A stretch of DNA of 64,000 bases from Lepidostoma basale (GCA_022606425.2 JAHDVF020000215.1:1054001-1118000); one strand, 5' to 3'. Numbered from the stretch's first letter, positions 19,480 to 31,115 are shown. Notes: generated by a model not told the origin, from the letters alone. Program-made: numbers and translations.

Positions 19480-19925
19480 CTAGGTGTGGTCTGTTTTATT
19501 GTACGGGTGTGAAACTTGGACCCTGAAAGTTAACTCAATGAACAGACTGGAAGCATTTGAAATGTGGCTCCATCGCCGAATGCTCAGAGTTCCCTGAAAA
19601 GACATGGTTACCAATACCGAAGTCCTGAGGCGAGCTAGAGTTGACAGGGAATTGTTCGTTCGAAAGATATTGTTCGAAAGATCTCACATCTGGGTCATAT
19701 ACTGCGTGGGGAAAAGTACCACCTTCTCCAACTGATATTGGAGGGGAAAATTGAGTGACGCCGAGGGCCCGGAAGGAGACAAATGTGCTGGATGCGAAAC
19801 GTGAGGGAGTGGACCGGCATCCGAAGTGTAGAGGAGCTGTTCCGAGCGGCGCAGGACAGGGACAGGTTCGCCGAGGTGATCGCCAACGTTGGGGGGACCC
19901 GACAGGGCACTTGAAGAAGAAGAAG
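19480..19925 (+). pseudogene. LINE-C C-terminal fragment
   Basis: Broken frames give VWSVLLYGCETWTLKVNSMN, RLEAFEMWLHRRMLRVP, then KEGDKCAG-like and a final VIANVGGT segment, followed by GAAGAAGAAGAAG. Stops and an inserted duplication (GTTCGAAAGATATT / GTTCGAAAGATCTC) disrupt it. Homologous to 22432-22982 and 30155-30645. Confidence 0.75.
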
Positions 19926-20392
19926 ATATCTTGATACTTGTGCTATAATTAAAAATATATATTTCTATTGGATTCTAAGAATTTCGCATACCTGAAAATC
20001 TGCTCAGGTTGCGAGAATATTTTCGTGGGAGTTTATTAGCCACATGTTTTTTGTATTGTTTTTAAGGTTTGCGAGTGTAACGGTGCTTAACTGGCTGCGG
20101 TGAAGGCATCCGAGAGATATTGCATTTCGTGCCAATATTCACGTACGCCATAGATCTATATAATTCTTCACAATTCTCTTCTTGGAATTTTTAAGATAAA
20201 CCGGCTTCAATGTTTAATATTTAATATTCAATGAAACTTCTTTGAGAGTAATGTTCTCATATAATATTTGGTAATGCAAATGTTACATTATCCATTATTA
20301 CTTGTTAATTATGAGTGAATTTCGATTAAATTCATATTTCCCCCCATTGACATCTAACCCCCTCTTACAAGTTACTTATTTTTTATATTAAA
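19926..20392. other. No feature seen
   Basis: AT-rich; no supported frame. Confidence 0.4.
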
Positions 20393-20722
20393 CTAACTAA
20401 CTAACCATCACGCCGTCTCCCCGAAGGGGTAGGCAGAAAGAATGGACTGCCACACTTTTCTTTCCTGACATATTTCTCTCGCTTCCTCAACATTCATACA
20501 TCGTGTCATGCACGCGCGTCGATTTCTCTGACTCCTCGCATGGCCGACTTTCAACATTTGATTTATTTGATCGTGCCACGTTTTCCTCGGTCTTCCTCTA
20601 TTTCTGGTTCCATTTACATCATTAACGTATACTTTTTTTACCATTCTTTCTTCATTCATTATTTTTATATTTCTAAACCATCTTAATGATCCTTTCATTA
20701 TTTTGTTCATGACACCATCTTA
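20393..20722 (-). pseudogene. LINE-A 3' end, open for 100 codons
   Basis: The minus strand reads MNKIMKGSLRWFRNIKIMNE, RMVKKVYVNDVNGTRNRGRP, RKTWHDQINQMLKVGHARSQ, ending SILSAYPFGETA and a stop, then TTAG repeats. The uninterrupted frame and near-consensus residues mark a young 5'-truncated copy. Confidence 0.85.
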
Positions 20723-21679
20723 AATGTTAACCAGTATTTCTCTTATTAATTCTCATGTGCTCCTTTTACCTCCCCTTTACCATCACACAATGACCCCCTT
20801 TACCTCGCTTCAAACCAGCACCCCGCATTTTCCCTCTCTTTCTTCCCCCTCCAGACTGTTCCGCCTTCCTCATGTAAAAAGAAAAAGAAAACGCTTTGTC
20901 TACACTTTGATACCTAGGTTAAGTTCACTAAATGTTTGCTATAAGAATATCCTGTGAGTTTACATGTGTAAGTGCGGGACATAGAAGTGGAAAAAAGATT
21001 AGATTAAATGCGGCCTGGCACCCCCTTGCGATTGATGTACAATATTAACTGTAAGTCCCGGATGACGGGGAACAGGCCTAGTAAGTGCATGAGCGAGGCT
21101 GACGAAAGGGCGCTGTTGCGACCTATAACAGCCTCTGGTATGTGGAGGGAACCCCTTGAATTACTTATTACTCGAACAACGATGTTAAACATTATATTGA
21201 GAAAAACCTACGTTTTCTGAGTGTTTTCATACTAGTATTTCTAAGGTGACACACGTTTATTGAATAGTGTCACTTTATATAGAATAATTTGATATGTTTA
21301 ATATTTAATTATATCTATAACTTTTTTATGTATGACGTTATATTTGCAATCGAATAGATTAAATGATTAACAAATATATTAGTGTTTCTACACGTGATTT
21401 AGATTTACGTCACTTTAGAAATACTCTTGCGTTATTATATGGAAGTAACCTATTTCGCATTGTCCGATGATTGAAAATTGGTATATAAATATATTAAAAT
21501 AAAGATAATCTATTGTTGTATATAATATATTATATATTAATTTTCAGACTCCTTATGTTCATTTTAATAAGATTCATTTGCAAAATTTTTATTAAATAAC
21601 ATTTTTGTAAAAATAGTCGATCGCCGAAGGAAAGGCACTTTGATATGAAACTGTTTTTATTCTTTTCTTATTCGTTTCG
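20723..21679. other. No identified feature; GC-richer patch 21005-21200
   Basis: The patch encodes short frames on both strands without a recognised motif and may be an undetected repeat. The rest is AT-rich. Confidence 0.3.
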
Positions 21680-21915
21680 GTAAAAGAAGCCGAGGACGAC
21701 CGAGAAAAACATGGCATGACCAAATTAATCAATTACTAAAAGGCGGTCACATTCGAAGTCGGAATAATCGACGTGCGTGCATGGTACGATGTATGAATGT
21801 AGAGGAATCCCAAGAGGTATGCCAGCACAGAGGCGATCCATTGTGGCGATCCATCCGCTCTGCCAACTCCTTCGGAGAAATGGCGTGATGGTTAGTTAGT
21901 TAGTTAGTTAGTTCT
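21680..21915 (+). pseudogene. LINE-A 3' end
   Basis: SRGRPRKTWHDQINQLLKGG-like segment to ATGGCGTGATGG and five TTAG units. 5'-truncated. Confidence 0.75.
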
Positions 21916-22431
21916 GTTTTTATTTATGATTTTACACACAAAAATATCATTGAGTACAACCCAAAAAATACACATTGTAGCCTTAAAATAAAAATAAAAA
22001 ACCATGATGACTGTGAAAAAATATATATTCGCATTAAGTCATAATGATCTCAGTAATCTTATCATTTGGACTTAGATCTTCTGCCTTTGTCGGAGGTTCG
22101 GCTTTTTGTTGCGCTATTTTCAGGAAAAAAGTCCCGTTTCGAAGTATTTCCTTGTAAATATACATATTTTTTTTAAATTTAAAAGTATGTTTATAAGTAT
22201 TGTTATTCCATAACATTACAAAGAAAATGTTGTACCTTAATGTGTTTATCTTATTTTTTCTATTATAGATAAATAGTAAAATACATCAATTGAAAATTAA
22301 TCATTTTAAAAATGAAAATATAACTGTTATTGTAAAAATGTAATCGGAAAAATTAAAAACCTTAATTGTGTGAAACTTACATAATCCTACGTGCTTAAAT
22401 ATCACAAATCCTATTGTTATTCTTTCGGTGC
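21916..22431. other. No firm feature; exon-like frame at 22034-22165 (-)
   Basis: Minus-strand frame ends AQQKAEPPTKAEDLSPNDKI-TEIIMT before a stop and is preceded by possible acceptors (TTTACAAG, CTGAAAATAG). It could be a terminal exon but no partner exon or polyadenylation signal is seen. Confidence 0.25.
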
Positions 22432-22982
22432 CGCGTCAGGTTCCCCCAACGTTGGCGATCACTGCCGCAAAGGCATCTCTGTCCTGCGCCACTTGGAACA
22501 GGTTCTGAACTCTTGTAATTCCTGTCCACTCTTTTATGATACGCAGCCAGGACAGCTGCCTTCTACCAATTTCCCGACGTTTCTCCACTTTACCCATCAA
22601 TAACAGTCGAGGGAGGTGGTATTTTTCTCCCCTTAGCACATGACCCAAATAAGAGACCGTTCTAATTTTCAAATTTGACAACAGCTCTCTATTTACTCTG
22701 GCTCTCTGTAGTACGTCTGCATTACAAACCCTATCGGTCCACGGTATACGGAGCATTCTGCGGTATATCCACATCTCAAACGCCTCCAACCGGTTCATTA
22801 CATTCACTTTTAGAGTCCAGGTTTCGCAGCCCATACACTATAAACAGACCATATATAACATTTAATCATTCTTTGCCGGAGTTTCAAGTTAAGATTATCG
22901 TTGCAAAAAAAACCTTTTCATTTTATTAAATGCAGCTCGTGCAACTTCAATTCTGCATTTTATTTCAATGTCCGGGTCAAGC
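22432..22982 (-). pseudogene. LINE-C C-terminal region, longest copy
   Basis: An open minus-strand frame of 132 codons reads MGCETWTLKVNVMNRLEAFE, MWIYRRMLRIPWTDRVCNAD, LLSNLKIRTVSYLGHVLRGE, then GRRQLSWLRIIKEWTG and ends VIANVGGT. Upstream, frameshifted sequence adds DPDIEIKCRIEVARAAFNKM, the segment just behind the reverse transcriptase thumb. It defines the LINE-C family in this window. Clade not assigned. Confidence 0.8.
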
Positions 22983-23667
22983 GCTATAAAATATTGATTT
23001 TACAAATTCTATAAAATATTTTTCTTTAACTTTTCTGTTATTAATGTATTTATTAATTTTTTTAAAAACCATAATTTAAAAAACGTTTAAATTAAATTGC
23101 TACGGTGATTATTATTATTGTAAGCATTAAGCAGATAATTCATTCATGTATTATTTAAATCGTTTACTATTGTTCGTATCAAATTATGTTAGTAATATTT
23201 CAATGTCAAGGCAAATTCGTGTATTAATATATTAGTTATTTTCTTGTGCGGTGTTCGTGTTGAACTAGCTAAGGTATTTGGATATATAGGTACCTTATAC
23301 AAGTGATATTTTAATATGTCCTTATAGATTTTCCTTTTCGTTCATTCGTAAATCAAAGATTAAAGAAACCCTTCCCATACAATAATTTATGGATACGAAG
23401 TATTCTAATACGAGTTATGGAATAATTTCTGGTTGCGGTGACTTACATGTATATTGAAGCTACATTAGTATGTATTAATACAGCTATAGAACTCGGTTTT
23501 AATACTAATTTGACAAAATAACCAAAGTCGAAAAGCCCGGTGACAAATATTTACTGTTTAAAAATAGCAAAATCACGAGTCCACGTGATTTTAATGCCTT
23601 ACCATTTTTACCTCCATACATTGTTATAATTACAGTTTTATCAGTTAACAGTGTAAATGAAGTACAC
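22983..23667. other. AT-rich, no feature seen
   Basis: No supported feature. Confidence 0.4.
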
Positions 23668-23880
23668 AGTCGAGGTAGACCAAAGAAAACCTGGCATGAC
23701 CAAATTAAACAAATTTTAAAGGTTGGTCATGTTAGAAGTCTAGAGAATCGACGTGTGTGTATATGACTCGTTGTATGAATATACATGATTCGTTGTATAA
23801 ATGTGGAGGATGCTAGAGAGGTGTGTCAGGATAGAGTAGTGTGATGGTCCATTCTCTCTGCCTACTCCTGCGGAGAACAC
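23668..23880 (+). pseudogene. LINE-A 3' fragment
   Basis: RGRPKKTWHDQIKQILKVGH-like segment, with a local duplication of TGACTCGTTGTATGAATATA, ending at TACTCCTGCGGAGAA. Confidence 0.7.
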
Positions 23881-23884
23881 ATTC

Positions 23885-23942
23885 TTCTTAGAGATTTCAA
23901 TTATTCTAATTTCATTCTCCTTTTGCCAGTTCCATGCTTATG
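23885..23942 (-). pseudogene. LINE-A scrap in inverted orientation
   Basis: Complement of the WQKKD-to-EMRSL segment (CTTTTGCCAGTTCCATGCTT). It directly follows the plus-strand copy, showing a 5' inversion as produced by twin priming, or two independent events. Confidence 0.5.
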
Positions 23943-24050
23943 TAATATAAATTAAATGACGTGTGTGAAAATGTGTGAATGGAAATATAAAATAGTTTGT
24001 ATTGTTATGGTATTATTCTGCCAAGCTGTAACAAAAACGATGTTCTAAAG

Positions 24051-24242
24051 CATGGGTCGGCAACCAGCGGCCTGTAAATGACATAAAAATATAATATACA
24101 ATCAGCGTTTTATTTTTAAACCTATAATATTTGTACACAAATATTGTAGGTATTCTGTAATGATATGTGACCCAAGTGCGGCCCGCACTAATCCCCACGT
24201 CAAATAATTGGCCCTTTTACAACAAAAGGTTGCCGACCCATG
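24051..24242. mobile_element. hAT-type MITE with 8-bp target duplication
   Basis: Terminal inverted repeats CATGGGTCGGCAACC and GGTTGCCGACCCATG are perfect. Both sides are flanked by TTCTAAAG (24043-24050 and 24243-24250). Length 192 bases, no coding capacity. GGGTCGGCAACC-like ends with 8-bp duplications are typical of hAT elements. Confidence 0.9.
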
Positions 24243-24250
24243 TTCTAAAG

Positions 24251-24906
24251 TGCCGGAAGGTTCAAGCAATATAACTTGGGAGCAATAACTTGCTTCGAGC
24301 GAACAAACAATAAAGTGAACCCAGTGTCCATGAGCAAACTATTTTATTATTTCACATTCCTAAGATCGTGGAAACGAATCGAGTGTACGATATCACGTTT
24401 TTGCATAAATATGAATTTTACGACTGCCCTAGCAGTAAAACTTAATTCAATTCTTCAGTCCATCTAAATCGTAAATGGAGTGTAGCACAATCAAACAGTC
24501 AATTAATTACATTACTGTTTACGGTTTGTTGATTCTCTTAAGGACAAAATTACGCGGTAAAAAATAAAATAAATATACCTTGGGTATTGATCACTTTTTA
24601 TGACAAGCAAACGATCAATTGATTAACGTAATTTATCATAGTTCCTATGAAGTCTTATTCATTTTATACAGCTTCCTATCGTACACGATTTTAATGGTGT
24701 GTTAATAAAACTAAGAAGGTAAATTGTTGATAAACTATTTTATTAATAAACTGAAGTAGACACTAATTAAGAGATGACATTAGACATAAAGGATGATGGA
24801 AGATGAAGCCAGAGGTTTACTGAATGAAAACCAAGATTGGACTGGATAAGTTTCGGGAAACAGTGAAGCGATTGCTCAAGTTTCGGGAAACAGTGGAGTC
24901 AATTGC
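24251..24906. other. No feature seen
   Basis: AT-rich. Contains a near-duplicate of AAGTTTCGGGAAACAGTGAA at 24848 and 24879. Confidence 0.4.
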
Positions 24907-25265
24907 TCCGACTCCTCACGGAGCAATCAACGTTCGATTTGATCGTGCCACGTTTTCCTCGGCCTTCCTCTATTTCTAGCTCCGTTCACGTCATTATACT
25001 TACATTTTTCACCATTCTGTCTTCCCTCATTTTTTCCATGTGTCCAAAACATCTTAACGACCCTTTCATTATTTTGTTCATAACACTTTCATTCGCATCG
25101 CATTCACTTAGATTTGCATTTTAAACTCTATCATATACAAATTTACCACACATTCGTCAAGGAGATCTCATTTCTACTGCATTTATTCTACTTTAATCCT
25201 TCTTTTGCCAGTTTCATGCTTCCACTTCCACTTCCACTTCCATACGTACCTAAGGGTCGGCACAA
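24907..25265 (-). pseudogene. LINE-A internal fragment
   Basis: Complement of the segments EAWNWQKKDE to RGRPRKTWHDQI, with frameshifts. The 3' end is missing; a separate 3' piece lies at 25280-25435. Confidence 0.7.
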
Positions 25266-25279
25266 GAATATACAATAAA

Positions 25280-25435
25280 CTAAATAACTAACAAACCATC
25301 ACGCCGTTTCTCCGAAGGGGTAGGCAGAGAGAATAGACCGCCATACCGTTCTGTCCTGACAAACCTCTCTAGCTTCCACATTCGTACATCGTAACATGCA
25401 CGTTCGTCGATTTTTCCGACATCGAATGTGATTTT
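25280..25435 (-). pseudogene. LINE-A 3' end
   Basis: Complement of the NRRACMTRC-to-SAYPFGETA segment with the CATCACGCCG terminus. Together with 24907-25265 it may be one copy with a rearranged order. Confidence 0.7.
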
Positions 25436-26044
25436 GTTTCGCGGTAGATAGTGATGACAATGAAAAGTTTATGAAAGCGAAAGAAATATATAAGATTTGT
25501 AAATATACAATAATTTAGAGCTTATATCGGTTATATTATCAAATATATCATCCGAATTATATACTCGATCATAATCAAGCAACCGAACTGAATAATTAAT
25601 TATAGCGGAATAGTTTATATGATACCAATGAGTATGAAAATTTGTTGATGCCATAAATCTATTTGTATCACTCTCTAATCAAACATAACACATTTTAGAA
25701 TTAGTACATATTCAAACAACAGATGCACGTGCATTTAGAATTCTTGGTAGTATACACGGTAACAAATACGTGCTAAATTTCGTACCCACAATAACTTCAG
25801 TTTTATTATATTTATTATTTATTTATGTCAATGTTTAAACTATTCACTATGTACTGAACTTTTTTTCTACGAGTAAAAAGTACACATTATATGTTCAAGA
25901 TGCTAACATTCAAATAATCATAAGATTGAACAAAATAATAATAACGAAAGATTCATTCAGATGGTTTGGACACATGGAAAGAATAAATAATGAAAATTTA
26001 TTTAAAGTTTAAAGTTTTTCTTAATAGAACATTATGTGTTAATT
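25436..26044. other. No gene; one LINE-A scrap
   Basis: AT-rich. 25955-25995 carries AGATGGTTTGGACACATGGA of LINE-A. Confidence 0.4.
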
Positions 26045-26195
26045 TATATTTTATTTTATATCATTGGATTTTATATTATTTGTTTTAGATTTATTTTGTG
26101 GATGTTGGACGATCGAAGTGTGCGCGGGAGATGCCTATTGGTGGCGATGAGGTTCGCAACCCACCACACCGCGTCTCTCGCGGGGGCGAAATGAG
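26045..26195. repeat. Dispersed repeat shared with 12306-12430
   Basis: ATGTTGGACGATCGAAGTGT, GATGCCTATTGGTGGCGATG and AGGTTCGCAACCC are conserved. The copy continues with CACCACACCGCGTCTCTCGC, less alike at 12415. Confidence 0.65.
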
Positions 26196-26213
26196 AAGGA
26201 TGGAGTACCGCAT

Positions 26214-26290
26214 CGGTTGAAGTGTGGCAGTCCATTATTTCTGTGTACTCCTTCGGGGAGACAGCGTGATGGTTAGTTTGTTAGCTTTTT
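26214..26290 (+). pseudogene. LINE-A 3' scrap
   Basis: GTGTGGCAGTCCATTATTTC to ACAGCGTGATGGTTAG. Confidence 0.65.
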
Positions 26291-26304
26291 ATTTATTTAA
26301 GGAA

Positions 26305-26533
26305 TCAAGAAACAGGGGAAGGCTGAGAAAAAAAGTGACTCGATTAAATTAATTAAATATACTATTAAAAATAGGCCACGTAAGGACTCGGAGAAATCGA
26401 CGTGCGTGCTTGACACGATATATGAATGAGTTGAGGAATCAAGGGAAATATGTCAGAAAAGAACAGTGTGGCGGTCTATTCTTCATGCGCCCCTAACGGC
26501 AGACTGTGTGATTATCAATTAGTTAGTTAGTTG
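26305..26533 (+). pseudogene. LINE-A 3' end
   Basis: Second LINE-A terminus in tandem, ending GATTATCAATTAGTTAGTTA. Diverged. Confidence 0.65.
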
Positions 26534-26544
26534 AAAATAATAAA

Positions 26545-26710
26545 CAGACAAACCATTACGCCGTTTCTCCGCAGAGGTAGGCAGAGAGATTGGACCGCCA
26601 TACTACTCTATCCTGACACACCTCTCTTATTCCTCCACATTCATACAACGAGTCATACACGCACGTCGATTCTTCCGACTTCTAACATGACCAACCTTCA
26701 ACCTTTGAAA
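26545..26710 (-). pseudogene. LINE-A 3' end, opposite strand
   Basis: Complement of the terminus, tail to tail with the copy at 26305-26533; the two termini meet within 15 bases. Confidence 0.7.
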
Positions 26711-27431
26711 ATAATATAATATTTTTAATCTCGTGTATTCTTGTTATAAATTAATTTTTGAAGGTTCAATGCCCTCGACGTAAAGGGTTAAAATACGCCT
26801 TTGTTAAAAATGTGTACGTAAAATAAATTACTAAAAATGTTATACCATGGACCATTGCTGTAAGAAAAAAACATCAACGCACGGATGCGAAGGGAACCTT
26901 TTTTCGACGCAACAATTTACGAGTGATCGTGTCTCTTTTTTTTAAGAACAGAAATTTCTTCTTTTAACATTTGATTTTTAATGCTGTATCCAAGTGTAAT
27001 GTTATTTATTTACGGTCGAAATCGCACGTTTCATTTAAGGACGCATTAAATAAGAAAGGAATATCGTCAACAGTACTTATATAATTTTTTGTATAAATAA
27101 ACATTGCAGTTCATACTTTTAGCAGCCGTATAATAATTGATTTGTCAATATATATTATATTTAATAAATGTGATAAAAATGTGCTTTAGTTAGTCATATA
27201 AATTCTATTATTTATGTACAATAATGTATTAGGAGAACATGTCCGATTTTCATAAGCAATAATTCTATTATATAATATACTAAATTTTAAAATAAAGCAC
27301 TCGCTCTGTGTTAAAACATTTATAACCTATAGATATAAGATAATTAAACACTTTATATTTAACCACAGTATGGTTATTATCATTGACGCCAACTAGTTTC
27401 GCTTGGACCCAAGCTTCTACAGGATGATATA
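26711..27431. other. AT-rich, no feature seen
   Basis: No supported feature. Confidence 0.4.
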
Positions 27432-27545
27432 ATAACTGATTTATACAAATGTCTCATAGTAATGATGCTTGCCTTAGCACGTTGACATTTGATAATGCCT
27501 TATCAAAGTTATACATGCCATTTCCATATAATAAAAGGAGGCGTA
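27432..27545. mobile_element. MITE-A, degenerate
   Basis: Retains ACATTTGATAATGCCTTATC and TGCCATTTCCATATAATAAA. Arms are strongly diverged. Confidence 0.4.
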
Positions 27546-28117
27546 TAAAAACAAAGATAGCAATTTAAAGCAAAATACGAAAATGAGTTCAATATTCAGT
27601 TTGATAGAGAACATTTATTACAATCTGAGTGTTTGTGAGTGAGTTGAGTGAGTGACATTTGGTTTGAAACAAATTCGCCATTAAAACATACATTTTCGAC
27701 TTTTTAAAATCAGATTTGAAACAAACCCGGTACTGTCAAAAAATTTCAGAACAAAAACGGCAGTTACTAAATGAACCAATCAGAACGCGAGAAATGTCAT
27801 TTTTCAAGATGGCGTCCAATACAAATATCGTTCGTATGAAAAGGTGTTGATAACAATCATGGCAATGTCATGCTGCATTGAAAACAAAACCAGTGTCAGA
27901 AAATTTGTAACAAAAACGAGAATGTCAATTATAAAATAGCAAAAAATATCTGGAAGATATTATCTTGGACAAGAAACCACGGGTATAAATAAAATTTACT
28001 CAAATTATAGATGCACGCTATGTTTTAATATTTAAAAAATTTGCATCGTATAACCTTTAACAGGTTTAAATTAAAACATTTTTCAATATTCACCAACAAT
28101 TTGATGATTTATTAATA
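27546..28117. promoter_or_regulatory. Possible promoter-like region (CCAAT and ATGGCG motifs)
   Basis: AACCAATCAGAACGCGAG at 27775 contains a CCAAT box next to CG dinucleotides, followed about 40 bases on by AAGATGGCGTCC, a YY1-like motif often near transcription starts. A direct repeat of GTCAAAAAATTTCAGAACAA / GTCAGAAAATTTGTAACAAA flanks them. No gene or exon downstream is recognised, so it may equally be a transposon end. Confidence 0.2.
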
Positions 28118-28370
28118 TTATTATTATTTTGTTGAATCGCTCTTTACATCATGACAGCAAAAGCCAAATCGATGTAAAGGTTATTTATAGCTGTCATAGT
28201 GATTCTCGTGACATAAGATAGGTAGCTAATCTATATATTTTATTGTCAAGTGAATTCTACACCAGACAAAAAAAAGTGTGACAATCACACTGCCCTCGCC
28301 GAGAATCGAACCCGTAACCTTCGGGGTGATAGTCAATGCACTTACCACTCGGCCACGAAGGTCGTGACCG
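28118..28370 (-). mobile_element. SINE-1, near full length
   Basis: The tRNA-like head (GACCTTCGTGGCCGAGTGGT and GGGTTCGATTCTCGG in complement), body and tail (AGCGATTCAACAAAATAATA) are all present. The head starts at 28370 on the minus strand and the AAT tail lies at 28118. Confidence 0.85.
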
Positions 28371-28929
28371 AGTGATGTTGACATTGCCGTTTTTGTTTCT
28401 ATACGCCTCAAATATAGCGTCTAAAAACAGATGTCTTCATTCGTATTCATTGTTTTAAATTCAATATATTGATATTAAATCAATATCCTTATTAAAAATT
28501 AAACAAGAAAATATATCTTTGTTCGAACGAGAGCATTGGTGACATTTTAAAATTGGTTTGTGTATTAAAATATGGGGAAATACTGTAAGGCACTTGGCGT
28601 AGAGACAAATCTACCAGGCATACGTTCTGAAGTACGACAACCTTTACAATTTCAACCATGAATGCGTAAGAACAATTATCTTTTACGGCTGAGTGCATTT
28701 TCGGATATCTCTCACTTACGCAAGACATTACAATGAAGGTTGAAACAACGCGATTGTTTTTAGCCTTAAACTTTGATATTAATGACCTAGGAAGTATTTT
28801 TTCTTTGTGGAAGTGCGTATATTTTACCGGACCTGATAACAATGTTTACTTTCTTATACTGTGCTTTAGAAAACATTTGAAGTAGTTTTACATATTTTGT
28901 TTGAAGATATGTTTTAAATTTTTAAGAAA
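28371..28929. other. No firm feature
   Basis: A 116-codon minus-strand frame at 28492-28842 has no motif or codon signal I trust; the region is otherwise AT-rich. Confidence 0.35.
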
Positions 28930-29372
28930 TGAACACTGCAAATAGAAATATATCCACTGGAACAAATATGGCAGTACATACCATACTGGAGTTCAAGTGA
29001 CAACCCATGAGTATGAAAGTAAAGCTTGGAGCTGGCAAAAGAAGGATGAATATAGGATAATTTCCGATCACTGATGGGTATCGGTTTATCAAAAATTAAA
29101 ACATTTACTGTTTGTAAGTATATGTTAACGTTGTAAATAGAACTAAAAATAGAGGAAGACCGTGAAAACGAGACACGATCAAATAAATCAAATATTTAAT
29201 GTCGGCCACGTGAGGAGTCGGAGAAATCGACGTGCGTACATGACACAATGTATGAATGTTGAGGAATCAAGAGAAACATGTCATGAAAGAAAAGTGCGGC
29301 AGTCCATTCATTCTGCCTACGCCTTCGGGAAAACTGCGTGATAATTAGTTAGTTAGTTAGTTCATTTGGTTC
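28930..29372 (+). pseudogene. LINE-A fragment with internal gap
   Basis: Starts near MAVHTILEFK-like and SKAWSWQKKDEYR, skips the RRMCG region, then continues from VNVVNRTKNRGRP-like to the TTAG tail at 29372. Confidence 0.7.
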
Positions 29373-29404
29373 ATAGTTTGATCACATTTTCAAGAGAATT
29401 TATA

Positions 29405-29790
29405 TGCCAACCAACTTTTTGCAGCTTCGAAGAGATGGGCTTCTTCTAACCCATTTCTTAAGATTAATCAAGGGATATTTCAAGAGCTCGGCCGTGCCGG
29501 AGGGTGTTGGTATTTTGTCTCTGATAGATATCTCCGACAGCAACAGCATAGATTGTTTTACCTACCGGCCGCCAGAATCAATCTGCCTGCGGAAATTGAC
29601 GTCTTTCATATTAGTGAAAGTACGTTCAGAAGACAAATACTCTTGACTTTGGAGAAAATCTTGCCCTCCTAATGTCTTACCATCTCTCATGCGTTCCTGG
29701 TATTATATTTTACATGTACTCAAGATATGCCTTAAACATTTATGATGTTTGTAGTTTCTGTTGAGTTAATAAACTGATTTGATTTGAATA
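29405..29790 (+). pseudogene. LINE-D 3' end
   Basis: YLRQQQHRLFYLPAARINLP-like frame with a deletion, a 3' untranslated region like that at 13836, and end AATAAACTGATTTGATTTGA. Confidence 0.7.
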
Positions 29791-30154
29791 TAAAATTATT
29801 TATAATGTGAAACACTTTATTTAATATTAAAGGTAAACTTTCTCTAATTTATATACATAAATTAAATCAATGAACCGTGCAGTCAATGCATGCACACGTA
29901 TTTACATTAATTAGTGTGTCAGTAAGTCAGTACTTGCATATTACTATCTTGACAAAGAGCGTGCAAATTCAGTGTGGCGAGCAGCTGTATATTGAAACAA
30001 TTTACACACTTCGATATTCAAATAAGTTTTGCGGTAAGGTATAATTTTAGCTTTTTTGTCCATTTTTAAAACATTAGTATTTATACATAATTGTTAAAAC
30101 AACAAGGTGATACTTGTAGTGCGTTGAACTTATATTTAAATGTAATTAAACAGA
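29791..30154. other. AT-rich, no feature seen
   Basis: No supported feature. Confidence 0.4.
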
Positions 30155-30645
30155 AGTTGACTGTCAAATCTAAGTTGAAACTCCGCCAGAGAATGATCAA
30201 AAGCTATGTGTGGTCTGTTTTATTGTATGGATGTGAGAGTGGACCTTAAAAGTCAACTCAATGAACAGACTGGAAGCATTTAAAATGTGACTCTATCGCC
30301 GAATGCTCAGAATTCCCTGGACAGACATGGTTACCAATACCGTAGTCCCGAGGCGAGCTAGAGTTGACAGATAACTGTTATCAATTATCAAGGTTCGGAA
30401 GATTTCACATCTGGGTCATGTACTGCGTGAGGAAAATTACCACCTTCTCCAACTGATATTGGATGGGAAAATTGAGGGACGCCGAGGGCCCGGTAGGAGA
30501 CAGATGACCTGCGAAACGCGAGGGAGTGGAATGGCATCTGGATTGTGGAGGAGCTGTTCCGAGCGGCGTAGGACAGGGACAGGTTCACCGAGGTGATCGC
30601 CAATGTTGAGGGGACCCGACAAGGCCCTTGAAGAAGAAGAAGAAA
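30155..30645 (+). pseudogene. LINE-C C-terminal fragment
   Basis: LRQRMIKSYVWSVLLYGC, then MNRLEAFKM, RRMLRIPWTDMVTNT, LGHVLREENYHLLQLILDGK, and the GAAGAAGAAGAAAC end. Several stops. Very close to 19480-19925. Confidence 0.75.
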
Positions 30646-30734
30646 CAGAAGTAAACCGATTCACAATTTTGGAATCTGTTGATACGATACTATTAATTAA
30701 ATAAATAAATACTCATATTAGTTATTATTAACTG

Positions 30735-31045
30735 TGCTGGACATTCTTCAAAGCGCTACATGGAATGGCGCCAAATTATATATCCGAACTCTGTATACAG
30801 ACAGCCTAAATCCAAGGAAATCCACACTTCCCTTGGAGAACTTCTCTGCAATTGGGGAAATTAGTAGAGCCGAAGCGTTGCTCTAGTACAAATTTCGGCA
30901 TTTGGAGTAGGCGGCCCATTAGCTTGGAACAATCTCCCTTCATACCTTAGAGGCATGAATTATCCGACAGATTTCAGAGCTAAGCTGAAAACACATCTAT
31001 TTATTACTGTTAAAATTTATAACAGTATTATAATATTACAATTTA
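30735..31045 (+). pseudogene. L2/CR1-like LINE C-terminal fragment
   Basis: Frames read FFKALHGMAPNYISELC, then after stops GVGGPLAWNNLPSYLRGMNY, PTDFRAKLKTHLFI. The closing LKTHLF motif with the preceding WN-LP segment is typical of the C-terminus of L2/CR1/Kiri-type elements. Broken and 5'-truncated. Confidence 0.7.
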
Positions 31046-31066
31046 TTTTTATTCACTGAGAATATC

Positions 31067-31115
31067 GCGCCAGTTGTTTCGTCAACCGATGTTGGCATCA
31101 TCAGGTGTTACCAAA
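31067..31115. repeat. Repeat-B core
   Basis: GCCAGTTGTTTCGTCAACCG and ATGTTGGCATCATCAGGTGT, matching 18650-18690 and the foldback arms at 8985-9020. Confidence 0.65.

Noticed and set aside
28492..28842. 116-codon minus-strand gene
   Set aside because: No motif, AT-rich composition, no splice or start context that stands out.
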